A stretch of 64,000 nt of DNA from NCBI GenBank assembly GCA_940337035.1, contig CALNHX010002272.1:121749-185748 (forward strand). Reading direction: 5' to 3'. The notes under the pieces are model-generated. The model was not told the origin of the DNA and did not search any database. It saw only the letters and a list, made by a program, of their open reading frames with translations. This document shows, piece by piece, positions 1-11,236 of the stretch. Position 1 is the stretch's first letter, and every line of letters starts with the position of its first letter. Source of the DNA: Agriotes lineatus. Its lineage: Eukaryota; Arthropoda; Insecta; Coleoptera; Elateridae. The translations under genes and the position numbers were made by a program.

Positions 1-285
1 GATGGCCCCCTCATTCTGATAAAATAGTTAAAAACACTAAGTCACAAGGCGCAACGCAACAAATTAATTGTAAATACGTTTGCACTCAAGTCGAAACTAG
101 TACTGACTATTACCTGGCCGATCCTTCGTGAGCGAGGTCATAAAAAGAGAAAACAATGCGAAATGAAAAGAAAAGAGACAGCAATGTGCGGGCGGTGAGT
201 CGCGTTTACACGACTGACTCACACACACGCACGCAACAATACCACCACGTTACGACCAATCGAAGCGTGTGAGTACCTATAGTAA
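1..285. other. Stretch without a recognised gene upstream of Harbinger transposase
   Basis: No coding similarity was recognised. It may contain the left end and 5' untranslated part of the Harbinger element, but I could not pair a terminal inverted repeat with confidence. Confidence 0.4.
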
Positions 286-2090
286 GTGTTCTTAGCACGA
301 ATAGGTACATATTATTATTTTTTAATATTTTTCTGTTCAGTTTATTTTGACTCTCGCGGGCTACCTAAATCGTCTTCGCGGTCGACCTCTTGGCCATCCC
401 TGCTGTATAGAGTACCATCATGTAGCATATCGTTAATGATACCTCAAGTTTGCAAGGCAATCTACGAAGCACTACAAGAGTTTATTCAGGTAAGATAGAT
501 AATAATACATTCAAAACGAAGTACAAAATAATTAGAATCAATAACTATATTAGTACAGTAGGCTATAACTACTTTATGAAACTGAATTTTGACTTACAGG
601 TCACTAATACTGTAGATTGCTTGAGTTAGTACATCACCCTGCTCTTGGTATGCAGAATTGTAATTTTCAGAGTCATAGCTATCCAAAGTGTATACTATTT
701 GGGAAGAATGTTCAGGAACACTTCCAGGTGATGGCGTGGGCGATGCATACGCCGTGGAAGGGGATGTAGTATGGCGAGACGTATCACTTCGTAAAATTTG
801 TGATAATCTTTCTTGCGTCATAACTGCTTTCAGTTTTTCTTGACAGATAAGTGCACGTTCAAGTGGCATTTTTTTCAGCTGTTTGGCTAGACTGTTGCAA
901 AAGGCATCAAATTCATGCATGCTCTGCGTTTTTCTGTTAGTATCTGACAGTTTTTGAAGTTTTTGTATGGCTCCTTGAACCATTTCTATATTACTATCAG
1001 CCTTCCTTTTCTTTGTACGTTTAGCAGAAGTAGGTGTGGGGGAAATGCTCGTTTGTGTATTATTGGTTTGGGTTTGTTGGATATCATCATAGGTATCGGT
1101 CAAATTTTGTTCAGTTTTAGTCTCATTGGTCTCCACATCTTGTTCTTCTTGTTTATCATCATCATCAAGTTGTTGAGAAGCTTCGGTTGGTGTATTTGGG
1201 TTTCCCTTCAAATTCTAAAATAAAACAGCAGTGGTTGTAGGTATATATTTTAATTTTTGTAGTATGCTGTTAAAATGCTTATAATATGTAATTATTTTAG
1301 GTTCCTGCAACATCAAATGCATGGAAAAGAATTATGCAAGACTTCTACAGAATATAGAATTTTCCTAACTGTTGCGGTTCTATGGATGGCAAGCATATAG
1401 TTATTCGTTGTCCTCCACATAGTGGATCACACTACTTTAACTATAAAAAGGATTTTAGCATGATATTGTTTGCAATTGCTGATGTAAATTATTCGTTTCT
1501 CTACATCGATGTAGGGACAAATGGAAGGATAAATGATGTTTCAGTATTTTCAAAGTCAACTTTTAATGCAGCTTTAGAACAAAACTTGCTAGGCATTCCT
1601 GCAAATAGCCTTTTTGTGGCAGATGATGCCTTTCCACTAAGATGTAATATACTCAAACCTTACCCAAGAGCAGCGGCTTTGAATAGAACTCAACTAATCT
1701 TTAACTATAGACTTTCAAGGGCTCGGAGGGTTGTTGAGAACAGTTTCGGAATATTAGTAGCCCGATTTCGTATATTTGAAAATCCAATTCCATTGAATGT
1801 AAAAACAGTAGAGGAAATTGTAAAAACAACTTGTGCGTTGCATAACTGGTTAAGAAAAACCTCTGAACGTAATCAACCTTTTCTAGAAAACGAGTTTGGA
1901 TTCTGAAGACTGGAAACAGGGAACAGTTATACCAGGGACATGGCGACGAATGACAACTGATGGAATTGCCGATGTTGCGAAACCATTATGCAGTAATAAT
2001 TACAAGAAAGATGCTTCTGCAGTGCGCGATTTTTATGCCAATCAGTTTGTTACAACCGAAAGTGTACCTTGGCAATGGAACATGATTTAA
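286..2090 (+). pseudogene. PIF/Harbinger transposase (DDE_Tnp_4), two exons, broken
   Basis: DDE transposase of the PIF/Harbinger superfamily, which cuts and pastes its own element. The last coding exon starts at 1301 after a clear 3' splice site (attattttag). The preceding exon ends at 489 before gtaagat, and the reading phase agrees across this 811-base intron. Exon 1 holds an N-terminal piece (YRVPSCSISLMIPQVCKAI). Exon 2 holds the signature blocks MDGKHIVI, a G-x-x-ND block (GRINDVSVF), ADDAFPL and NYRLSRARRVVENSFGIL, then a C-terminal SVPWQ. There are two lesions. An in-frame TAG lies at 1355-1357, where the family usually has Trp just before NFPNC. A one-base frame change lies near 1893, after which the C-terminus (1896-2090) continues in another frame. 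Further N-terminal exons are not recognisable. The element is therefore probably not active without help from another copy. Confidence 0.88.
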
Positions 2091-2483
2091 TTAAATATAT
2101 TAGTAGTCTTATATGTATACATAGTGGTATATATGAGACAGCAATAATGTAGTGGAATATGTACTAACACATTCTTTATAAATAAATACTGTTTTCAAAA
2201 AACAATACATTTTTTAAACGATTCTTTTGCTTACCTTCAAATTTGATGAACTATCTCTTGGAGTACAAACAGGCCTTAAAAACGAGTCTGCTTCTTTGAA
2301 CCAAAATAAACGAGGCACATACAAACCGTCTTTTCCTGCACCAGTGTGTTTAGATTTTCTTATTTTGGCCAGCTCTGAACAGTATCGGGTACGAATTGTT
2401 GTTATCTTGGCTTTTATATCAGCTACAGTTAAGCCAGGAAAGTTCAACTCGTTTAGTAAAGACTTGTACCTATGCATTCTCAC
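594..2483 (-). CDS. Harbinger accessory protein with MADF and BESS-like regions, spliced
   Basis: Second gene of the Harbinger element, on the opposite strand. Such MADF/Myb-like proteins are thought to help bind the transposon ends or import the transposase. Exon A (2483 down to 2235) encodes the C-terminal half of a MADF domain (FPGLTVADIKAKI, then RTRYCSELAKIRKS and a Tyr/Trp-Phe ending) and stops at a good donor, AAG/GTAAGC. The acceptor ttttattttag lies at 1215-1216 and exon B (1214 down to 594) continues in phase. Exon B has an acidic, Gln/Thr-rich linker and a C-terminal BESS-like block (FDAFCNSLAKQLKKMP) before TAA at 594-596. The start is uncertain: the N-terminal half of MADF is missing here and ATG/GTG codons near 2480 lie in repeat-derived sequence. 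The intron contains the transposase exon of the + strand. Confidence 0.75.
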
Positions 2484-2742
2484 GCGTATTCACTTTATGA
2501 TCATCTTGGACTTTGTTGTTCCACAAGCACTCGTAATTTTTATAAACTTCCAAAAAACAGACTAGTATGATTGTCTTTCCAACGAAACGCCATAACTGCC
2601 TAGATTTTAATTACAATTAAAACGACATTGCACACTTTTTAAACCCTCTGCAACTTTTCACTAACATGTTTAGACTGGTCAACGCGGATGAATCATCCAT
2701 TCGATTCATCCAAAGTAGGCATTGGTTCTACTTTGTTCACTG
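2470..2742 (-). repeat. Shared leader repeat, copy 1 (5' of Harbinger MADF gene)
   Basis: About 270 bp that matches 5040-5317 almost base for base apart from small indels. Shared stretches include ccacaagcact, cctagattttaattacaatta and a short palindrome in which GGATGAATC and GATTCATCC flank a spacer, ending at ggttctacttt. In both copies the repeat stops exactly where minus-strand transposon coding sequence begins, here the MADF exon. Confidence 0.85.
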
Positions 2743-3065
2743 TCACTTTCGATGTTCATTTTGGATGAAATGCAGATGAATTTGCAACTTACATTTTTCA
2801 CTACGGATGAATCATCTGTGTGTACACCAAAAATGCAAAATGTAAATCCGCCTTCAGTTCCGTGAAAATAATATCGTTGCTTTGAATTTAAACCGACGCG
2901 ACGCCGACGCATTTACACATGTCCGGCACCGTACCGTATTTTAGCCCTCAGTGTCAGTGCAGCTTCCGTACCGTGATTTTATATATCGTCCCGGACGATA
3001 TTTTTGTCATTCCACGGACGTGTTTTGGTGTATAGTTGGTCAATCGTTTGTGCGTATTGGTGAAT
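2743..3065. other. Non-coding spacer with a third variant of the GGATGAATC motif
   Basis: No gene was recognised. A further ggatgaatcatc occurs near 2808, so the terminal region of the shared repeat may continue or be repeated here. The stretch 2880-3060 is relatively GC-rich and could be the 5' flank of the MADF fragment at 3066. Confidence 0.35.
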
Positions 3066-3210
3066 ATGAATGACGAACAACTTATAGAACTGGTTCGGAA
3101 TTATCCTGTCTTTATGATCTATCTAATCCGAAATATATGCACACAAGTTTGAAACTCAATATTTGGAATAAGGTAGGAAGTGAAATGAAAGCAGTTGATG
3201 AGTATTTTTT
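3066..3210 (+). pseudogene. N-terminal half of a MADF domain, frameshifted fragment
   Basis: Starting at the ATG at 3066 the + strand reads MNDEQLIELVRNYPV. After a one-base frame change near 3110 it continues YDLSNPKYMHTSLKLN, then WNKVGSEMK. This is the classic start of a MADF domain (LI-x-LV, P-x-LYD, NP-x-Y, N-x-W). The matching C-terminal half in this window lies on the other strand at 2235-2483, so either the segment was inverted or this is a second, independent MADF gene fragment. It ends in AT-rich sequence without a clear splice donor. Confidence 0.65.
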
Positions 3211-3480
3211 TTTATATAATTAAAGGAGAAGGTGGTAATATGCAACCGCTATTTTAAATTATCTCCTGTAATCAAAATTTGAAAAGATATTCATGCGTAA
3301 TTTTAAGTTACACACCGTAGTTATGTTTACTACGAATATGTAATAACAAATTTTCAATACTACACGTTATCTTTTCATGCCACGCACTTTTTCCAAAAAA
3401 CGCAAATTACCTACTGAAGAAAATGTGCTGGTAATATGGAACCCCACGGAAAAACAACATATATATCTAATTTAAACAGA
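3211..3480. other. AT-rich spacer leading into the Tigger 3' end
   Basis: No gene was recognised. The last part (ggtaatatggaacccc, near 3430) resembles the sequence just beyond the second Tigger at 19230-19250, so it probably belongs to the Tigger 3' end. Confidence 0.35.
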
Positions 3481-3508
3481 TTTATTGAACTTTATTTTAA
3501 GGTAGTAT

Positions 3509-5054
3509 TCACGACAGAAATGGCAAATAGTCCCTGTCGCCTCCATGCGAGTAGTCAACGTGCGCCCATACTTCACAACTTTTACAGCGAATCCATAGTT
3601 CTCCTTTTCGATCTTCTGAATATTTCTCTGCGCATATTGCATCATCCTTTACTACATGTAGTTCTGTGACTGACGAGTCGTTCTCGCCTGAGGACACCGA
3701 AGATGCGATGGAAATATCGTCTTCTTCCGAATCAGAGGAGTCCTTCCTTTTTGTTCTTTTGCAGGTAGTTGTTTCAGTATTAAGCCTTGAATCTTTAACA
3801 CCACCCTTCTGACTTTGTGGCTTCTTCTGACCTTAACTGCCACATTTGCCAGTTGTCGAGGGCTGTCCTAAACGTGATTGAAGGCTGAAAATGTCTTTTG
3901 TCTTATTAGATTTGGACATCGAAGTGTGATTTATAAGAGGAACTGATTATTACCGCTCCTTTATTTTCAGCTGTGTAGGTGGAGAAATTTCGAAGGGAAT
4001 TATAAAGTTAGGTTTGGACTTCTGTTTGCCTGGAGTTGAGAGAGGTCCGGCGTGATTGCAACTGATTCCTTTTCAGGTGTAGATGAAGAAGAGACGTGGT
4101 TTGAAGTTTTATCTGAATTTGTGTTGCTGGGTCTTTTGGCTAATGCTTTATGCTCAGCAGCGATGAAGTCTACTGCAGTAAATACTCCCCTGTTACAAGG
4201 ATAGATGCCTGTTTTAGCGAAACCATTCATTGCTATGCTTCCAGTATGACACTTTATGTAGGCCTTTCCAAAAAGTTCTGCAATATCATAGGGACCTAAA
4301 CGACGATCACTCTGGCGCAGCTACATCCGAATTTCCTCACTATCATGGGTTTTTAAGGCTCCTATGGAAGTCTTGTCTAAGAGTTGTAACTTGTGTGTCG
4401 AGTGAGGGCGTAGGTACACAATAGTTACATGGTTTTCTCGAGCCAGCTATAATGGCCGTCTAAAACCAACAGAATAGGAGATTCTTCGGAAGGCCTGGTA
4501 TGGCTGATGAAATGTTTGAACCAGTCTGTGAATAAATTGCCCTGCACCCATCCCGAAGGATCACATCTGCCTATAGTCCCACAAGTTGCGCCTCTCATTG
4601 CAGTGTCAGTCATGTTTTTGCGTGGAAAAATCATCATAGGGGGGATAAACGTTCCTCCGGCGCTCATAGCACAAATAATTGTCACCATGGAATCCTTTTC
4701 AGCAGCTGTGAGAGCTCCTATCTGTCGTTTACCCTTCAACCCTACAACTTTAGGAATTTTGGTCTGAACTATCGAGAGTCCAGTTTCATCTACATTGTAG
4801 ATGCGATCAGCCGCATATTTTTTCCTGTCGTATTCTGATACCAACATATCGAAAACTGTGTTTACAGACTCAAGGTTGAAACCACTTGTCCTCGCATATG
4901 ATGTTCCGGTAGATTTACGAGTTGACAACTTCTGCTTATGACGCTCTATAAAATGGTCTAACCATGCTTGTCCAGCTTCTTCCTTTTTGCTAAAGGGATG
5001 CTTTATTTCATTCCGTACAGCCAGCTTATAAGCTAACCTTGTATGCATTTTCAC
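3509..5054 (-). pseudogene. Tigger/pogo transposase (DDE_1) with C-terminal zinc finger, broken
   Basis: Transposase of a pogo-type Tc1/mariner relative. Running down from 5054: the end of the HTH/CENP-B-like DNA-binding region (RLAYKLAVRNEIKHPF, then AWLDHFIERH), the DDE core with IYNVDETGLSIV and a second-Asp block LVLDGHYS, then PHSTHKLQ-LDK, a NGFAKTGIYP block (near 4200), a Ser/Thr-rich linker, and a C-terminal Cys-rich finger of the form GELWIRC-x-x-C-x-x-W-x-H (3560-3640). Lesions are a deletion with frameshift right after GHYS (near 4440), a Trp-to-stop TAG at 4321-4323, and frame changes in the C-terminal linker. The second Tigger at 19.3-20.2 kb has the same finger arrangement. The gene is inactive. 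Confidence 0.85.
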
Positions 5055-5317
5055 GCATATTTACTTTTATTTATGATTATGATAATCTTGGACTGTTTTG
5101 TTCCACAAGCACTATTTTTATGTACTTCCAAAAACAGACTAGTCTGATCGTTTTCCAACGAAAATACATAGTGGCCTAGATTTTAATTACAATTATTTAA
5201 TAAACGACAGTGCACACCTTTTAAACCGTCTCCAACTCTTCACTAGCATGTTGATACTTGTCAACCCGGACGAATCATCCATTCGATTCATCCATAGTAG
5301 GAATTGGTTCTACTTTA
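5040..5317 (-). repeat. Shared leader repeat, copy 2 (5' of Tigger transposase)
   Basis: Second copy of the ~270 bp segment found at 2470-2742. It lies directly 5' of the Tigger reading frame and ends beside the jockey ORF1 remnant, so its outer end near 5317 is probably the end of the inserted element. The palindrome GGACGAATC / GATTCATCC is kept with one change. Confidence 0.85.
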
Positions 5318-5321
5318 TTTA

Positions 5322-5993
5322 CATTTCACACATTCTGGCGGCGCAAAGCAGTTTGATGTTCCCTGTCCTCAGCGTTGACATCTATGGCATTGTATGAGTA
5401 TTTCTCAGTTTATCAGGCGCTCCCATATCTTAATGTTCGTTACAAACTTACGGTTCTTGTTTAGGTGTTTGAGAGACACTTCGCACCCTGTTCGGATCAT
5501 GTACAGGGGACAAGGTGCTCTTCATTTTGATGCATTTGGCACCTGCAGCCCTTGGCGTTGGAGGTCCTCAATAATTTAGTTTGCTTCCGGCTGTCCCTCT
5601 AGTCCTCGCACTACGCAGGCGTGTATGTTTATTTGTTTCGGTGTAGGTGTGGAGGGATACTTTCTGCTCTTTTAGCAAGCTGATGTAGGACTTCTATTCG
5701 CTGGTGTCGTTTACAAATATGTTGGTGACGCCCAAGGAATATTTGATATGGAAGCCCTTTGCTGGTATTGTTTGAGCTGCCCTATCATCGTTGAATGCTG
5801 CGATGCTTTGTCATGGATGGCGATCTGCTGTGGTCTGCTTTTTTCTGATTGGGCTGCTGTTCGAGTTCGTCATCGACCGAGCTAATTCCTGTTCTTGGCT
5901 GAACAGGGACGCAAGGTCCTTATAGCAGCCCGCCCCCAGTTGTGGGAATTGAAATGACCTTAACCTTTCGTCATCGTTTTCGACGATTTCCAT
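5322..5993 (-). pseudogene. Jockey-type LINE ORF1 (gag-like) remnant
   Basis: Degenerate ORF1 of a jockey-clade non-LTR retrotransposon, the RNA-binding partner of the reverse transcriptase. It begins near 5993 (MEIVENDDERLRSFQFPQ). Fragments of the nucleic-acid-binding region follow, spread over frames. It ends with a zinc knuckle, QCHRCQR-x-GQGTSNC then CVKC near 5325-5380. Several stops and frame changes are present. The right part of the gene and all of ORF2 are missing because the shared leader/Tigger sequence starts at the zinc knuckle, suggesting the Tigger element inserted into this LINE. Confidence 0.6.
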
Positions 5994-6199
5994 GGTTTCC
6001 TCGTCCTCCGAATTAGAGAGTGGCTCGTTCCTGTTACGTATTCGTTACTATTAGTGATGGGCGCTATCGAACGAAAACTAATGATTACAAAATCATTCAT
6101 TATAGTTATTGACTGAAATGAAACCAAAATGCTCAGACAAATAAAAATTAATTAATGAATAGTTTCATTTCGGTCAGCTGAACGAATACTTTTGCGTGC

Positions 6200-6630
6200 G
6201 CTATCGTTTGATCTGTATTCTGCATTCAACCTTGTAGCCTTGGATAAAAATTAATGCGCGGAATTTAAATTGAGTTAATTCGAATTCTTGATGAATATTG
6301 TTATAATGGTGCGATTTGTGATACGGAAAAGTTTTATACTTGCAGGAAATTGTATCACCTCTACACAATCTATGTGTATAAATCAAAAATTCATATATAG
6401 ATTATATACATGTAGGTACATAATACAAATAAACGATAGATTTAAAATCATTTAATAACATTAAAAATGCAGATAAGTCTTAACACAAGATAGCAATGCA
6501 TATAAGTTAATAATAAATAAACAAGATTTCACACGAAATGACAACAACTAAAATACTAAATTATTTAACATCAAGAAATTATAAATAACTCTAACATCAG
6601 AAACAGAAAATAGCAAACTACATTATTCAC
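6200..6630. other. AT-rich 3' region of hAT element 1
   Basis: No coding similarity was seen. It lies between the left inverted repeat and the transposase C-terminus and is probably the 3' untranslated and subterminal part of the hAT element. Confidence 0.4.
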
Positions 6631-6639
6631 ACAGTGAAA

Positions 6640-6935
6640 AGCAAACCTTATTCCACTATACTAAAATTATTGTTCTATAAAATAATCGAATGGATTTTCT
6701 TTGATGACAAACGATTTCTTCTTTCGTTAGCAATCTGCCCTCTTTTCGAGAAAACTATCTCTGATGGCACGGAAGTTGCAGAGACACTACAGTATTTTAC
6801 GGTTAAGTTCACTAATCCCCTTCTGTCTAAGAGATGCATTTTGAGATATTGCTCACAATAACTATAACTGACGACTGTGGAGTTACATGAGTTTTCATTT
6901 GGACAACTTTAGTATCAAAGAACTCCCAGATTGGT
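6640..6935 (-). pseudogene. hAT element 1 transposase, C-terminal dimerisation domain
   Basis: Running down from 6935, the minus strand reads PIWEFFDTKVVQ, then VSATSVPSEIVFSKRGQIAN and ERRNRLSSKKI. This matches the hAT C-terminal dimerisation domain (family pattern VPATSVPSER-FSKAG-I...RRNRLSP). Stops and frame changes are present. The rest of the gene is displaced to 10470-13055 by the inserted LINE. Confidence 0.85.
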
Positions 6936-7093
6936 TCATTTGTAAGTAAGTAAGTTTATTTCATCATAAAAAAGATATTTATATACATAATAACAAACGC
7001 CTAATTTTGTACAACTTAAAACTTATTTAGTGTACGTCCCCACCTTCTAATTTAACCTTACTGCTATATTTGAAATAGGTTTTTAACATATTC

Positions 7094-9201
7094 CTAACAA
7101 TTTTTTTTAAATTGTTTCACATTAGTTAGTCGTTTAGCCTCATTTGGGAGGTCATTATACATTTTAAATCCTTTATAATAGAAGCTATTTTGTGTGAAAC
7201 TCTTTGTATTTGCTGGCAGTCGGAAATTGTCTACTATTCTAGTTCTATAATTATGAACATCTTTATTATAAACTACATGATATTTCATTTCGGCAACGTA
7301 TTCTATATTCGCACCGTCTATCGCGACATGATCTACTGGCTCCGTTAAAGGCCTGTTTGTAATAATCATGGCCTTTGTTTTCATCGTGTTCAGCTTTAGT
7401 CTTGTTATTTTTTAACCACTTTGACAATTTTATTAGCTCACAATTCATTTTATATACCGCACTATTAACATCACTATCACTCACTGTAATTAGGGTGTCA
7501 TCTGCAAAAAGGTTTAATTTACACCTTTCGACAATTGTGTCCATGTCGTTAATATATAAAATAAAAAGAAGTGGTCCCAGTTTTAATCCTTGTAGTACAC
7601 CTAATTTATTTTCTCTTGCTTCCGATTTGACTCCGTCATAGATAGTTACTTGATATCGTTCGGAGAGATAGTCCCTAAACCAATTATTTGCCCTGTCCGT
7701 AATTCCATATTTTTCCATTTTAGATAGAAGTATATCTCTATCTATTGTCTCAAATGCATGCTTTAAGTCCAGGAACACAGAAACTATTTTTCTGTCCTTC
7801 TCGATCTCCTCTTTCCAGTTAGCCAGCACCATATTTAAAGCTATTTCGCATGAATGATTTTTTCTAAAACCAGATTGTGTTTCTATTAATTAATTTTGTT
7901 TTTCAAGGTACACTTGTAGTTGATCTTTATTAGTTATTAGTGCTGTTTTCCATATTGTCATTTATTATTTCTAACAATGTATTGCCAATAACTGGAATAG
8001 CATCTTTAATAATTTCGAGTGTAATTCCATCTGTGCTTGTTTTATTATTCATACTTGAAATCACTGTATTAAGTTTTGCCATATCTATTTGCTGAAATGT
8101 GAAGACACTCGAACAATTTTGACCTATATTACCAAAATCTACGTTACCACTAGTGTTATCAAGACTTGCATGGATTTCTGTTCTATCTATAAAGTATTTG
8201 TTGAAACTTTGAGCGATATCAGGAGGATTCGTCTTTATACCGTCTGTAAACTCGATAGAGTCTGGAACGTTTTTGCTGTCTGTTTTGATCAAGTCTTTTA
8301 ATTTTTTCCACATAGTTTTGGAATCTCCTCTACACTCATCTATCTGTTTCTGATAAAGTTCGTGTGTTCTTAATTTTATGAGCCTATTATAATAATTTTT
8401 AGTCTGTTTATAAACGCTCCAATCCAATGGGTTTCCGGTTATTTTAGCCCTATTGTATAACGAATTTCTTTGGTATTGAAGTTTATTTAATTGCTTTGTA
8501 AACCACGAATTGTTTGAATTAATTTTTATTGTTTTAGTACGAATAAATTTGCTGACAGCATTTTATAGACGTTCTTGCAATTTAGCACTGTCGTATGCAT
8601 TTTTGTCGAATACTGTAACGGTTTGCAGTTTGCGGTCATTTGCACTCGACCTTGTTTTGAAATCTAACCCTAACATTTCATGGTCGGCGATACCGTTTAT
8701 AATATCAAGATCAGCATTTTTTTAGTTTTCTGCATATATCGTGTCCCTTTTCATATCAGTGTTAAAATCTCCTACCAAAACACACAAATCTTGTTCATTT
8801 ATTGTGTTTTCATGCCACGAGTCCAAGAATTTTATAAAATCATTATTACTTGAGTTTGGAGAATGGTAACGAACTGAATAGATTGCACTAGGCAATCCAC
8901 TCGTGATTTTAATACTTTGTATCCATGTATTCCTTGCCAAAACCCTGTGGGAAACCTTAGACCATTTTATACCATTTTTTATCATTATTGCGGTGCCACC
9001 GGTATGTTTGCTGCTCGAGTCGCATCGGATTGTAGAATACCCTTTAAACTCCGTTTCACTTGCTTGTATTTCGTTTGTTACACATATTTCGGTTAGAAAT
9101 ATAAGTAACGGGTTGTAGTTATCGATTAATACCTCCAATTGTTCCATATGAGCTAACATACTTTGTGTATTTAAATATAAAACTTTATTGTTAGTTTTCA
9201 A
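7094..9201 (-). pseudogene. LINE ORF2: endonuclease and reverse transcriptase, broken
   Basis: Supplies target nicking and reverse transcription. The endonuclease (9201 down to 8722) has LYLNTQSM, LTEICVTNE and VGDFNTD motifs. A linker with NSWFTKQLNKLQ follows, then RT blocks (8427-7930 and 7832-7266): VSVFLDLKHAFETIDRD, VLQGLKLGPLLFILYINDM and the catalytic LFADDT. The thumb/connection region is shortened: IEYVAEMKY (near 7290) runs straight into the C-terminal HNYRTRIVDNFRLP block. Stops and frameshifts lie near 8720, 7890 and 7390. The same deletion would be expected in any sister copies made from this one. Confidence 0.88.
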
Positions 9202-10368
9202 CCAGTTCCTCTTTTTTATAAAAAACAGTTTTACTGGTCTCTAATTCATATTTCCTTTTAAATACGGGACAGTTGGCATCCCATGAGTCATGATAAATAT
9301 CCAATCTTAATTTCAATCTATCCACGGCGTCGTTACAGTTGATGCATTTCTTTTCGTCATCCTTTGCTGTGCAATTCTTTAATTCGTGATTTCCAGCACA
9401 TCTCGGACATGCAACTTCTTTATGACATTCCCTGGCTTTGTGATTATAAACGTTACATTTATAACATCTAGTGACAGTCACAGCATCTTAACTTTGCATC
9501 GGTCCCAACCTATATTTACTTTTCCTTCCAATATTTTTCTGTAAGATTCTGCATCAGTTTCTGCATAGGCAAAATAACTACAATGCCCTCTGTTTCTTAC
9601 TTTCGCAACATGGACAATGCTAAGATCTGCTTCTGCCATGAAATGATTTTGTAGTTTTATATTATTTGCAATAGCGTTTGAATTAAGTTCCGTTGACATC
9701 CCAACGATTTTTATTCGGGGTCTCCGCTTCTTTGGGATCCCAATATCATATTTATCTCCCAAATTACTTTCAGCTTCCTCTCTCAATTTCGTCACAGCTT
9801 CATTATTTCTACATTCAATTATTATACCACCTTTACTTGCATGTTTAACACCGGATATTTCAATCGTAATAGGGTCGATATTTTTCCTAATTTCCTCTTT
9901 AGTTGCAAGACTCCTTTGATTTTCATTTTTGGGTTTGATTACAATAACTGGTTCATGCTTCTTCATCTTAATTTTGTCCGCATATGTTGCATTTTCTTGT
10001 TCTTGATTTTCTGCTACTTTCTTAAGATTGTTTCCAAGTTTCTCATTATTTTCCTTCACAATGTTAGATAATGCGCCAACAGCAGTCTGTTGAGCATCCA
10101 GTCCCTTGCTTATAGTTTTCATTTCTACCGCCCATGCCTCCATTGCTTTTTTCATCGATTCTAGGGTTGCCCTAATACTTAATTTTTTCATTACGCTGCA
10201 TTCATTACAGCACCAAAACACATTAAGCGATTTAGTGATAAATTCGTATGCATTATCAGGTACATCCGCGCACTTCTGATGAAATGATTGCTCACACTAT
10301 CCTAAACACGTAATTATTTTCTCCGTTCTCTTAAGGTCCAACCGACACTTTCCGCACACCGAAACCAT
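9191..10368 (-). pseudogene. LINE ORF1: PHD finger, coiled coil and CCHC zinc knuckles
   Basis: RNA-binding ORF1 protein of the LINE. The ATG at 10368 starts a PHD-like finger (CGKC, then HQKCADVPDN, CCNEC). An in-frame TAG lies at 10297-10299 inside the finger. A predicted coiled coil with repeated Glu/Lys/Asn follows (about 10150-9980), then an RNA-binding-like segment (RPRIKIVGM). The frame ends in TGA at 9478 and overlaps by four bases the start of the zinc-knuckle frame (CYKCNVYNHKAREC, CPRCAGNHELKNC, CINC). In an intact copy these would probably be one protein. Insect jockey/CR1-group ORF1 proteins have this domain order. Confidence 0.8.
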
Positions 10369-11236
10369 TTCGGCCGGGTGATTTTTTTTTCGCCCGCCTA
10401 ATATAATAAGCTTACGTATTCACCGCGATAGTACGTCCGCTCACAGCGTGTAACGGTGAACTGTAGATGTCAAAAGCTGATTTTCTGTATCTGGTTCAAT
10501 GGTTATTGTATTTTCTTCTACCTCATTCCTGCTTTTTAAAACAGTCGTCAATTTATCTGTTGCCCAGTTTTGATCTTCCTGGGAATTGGTTTCGAGGGGC
10601 GGAATCCAGCTTTTTTGAAGCGAGGATCAAGGAAAGTCGCTTTAGCACAAGTTTTAGTTTTGTCTAAAATAACCAGCCTTTTTGTGACTGCATCAAATAA
10701 ACAAGCGTGCTGAGCAGTACTTGTCTGCAGTGTTAAATTGTTTAAAACATGTTGAAACCCTCTAACTAGTGGTAGCACCATAGACATTATGGTACATTTT
10801 TTACCAGATAATTGAGTTGTTACACTTTCCGCGGGTTTTAACACGGAAACACATTCACTTAAGACCACCCATTCGGCCAATGTCAGAAATTCTGGAGCGT
10901 TTTGTAACGACGTAATCACTGCTGAAAGTGGGGCTTTAAATTGACACCGCTTTGTATCATATTTAACGTCGAATTCCATCTTGGTGCTACGTCTTGGATG
11001 ACTTTGAGTTGTGCTTCTCACATTTGCATTTGCATATTCAGTAGTTTTCCTGATGCTAAAGCACTGTGTTTGAAATGAGATACGATATCCCTGATTTTTT
11101 TAATAATGTGGAAAGTGCCGCAACTTGGTTCGATTCGTGTTGTAGCATTTTTTGTATTTTATCATTAATAGCAGCATTTACACACAGATTTAACGTGTGT
11201 ACCACGCCAGGATGATGATGTTTATTTAGATCAGAT

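Larger units (their letters stand above)
6942..10466 (-). mobile_element. Jockey/CR1-like LINE inserted in hAT element 1
   Basis: Near full-length non-LTR retrotransposon on the minus strand with ORF1, an AP endonuclease and a reverse transcriptase. Its 3' end is a short (GTAA)n tail seen at 6942-6955 on the + strand. Its 5' end abuts hAT coding sequence at about 10468, which resumes with TDKLTTVLKSRNEVEEN. The element separates the hAT C-terminus from its N-terminal part, so it inserted after the hAT. Confidence 0.85.

Noticed and set aside
594..1223. + strand frame at 954-1223 overlapping the MADF exon
   Set aside because: It is the complement of the MADF/BESS exon, which has the better motif and splice support.
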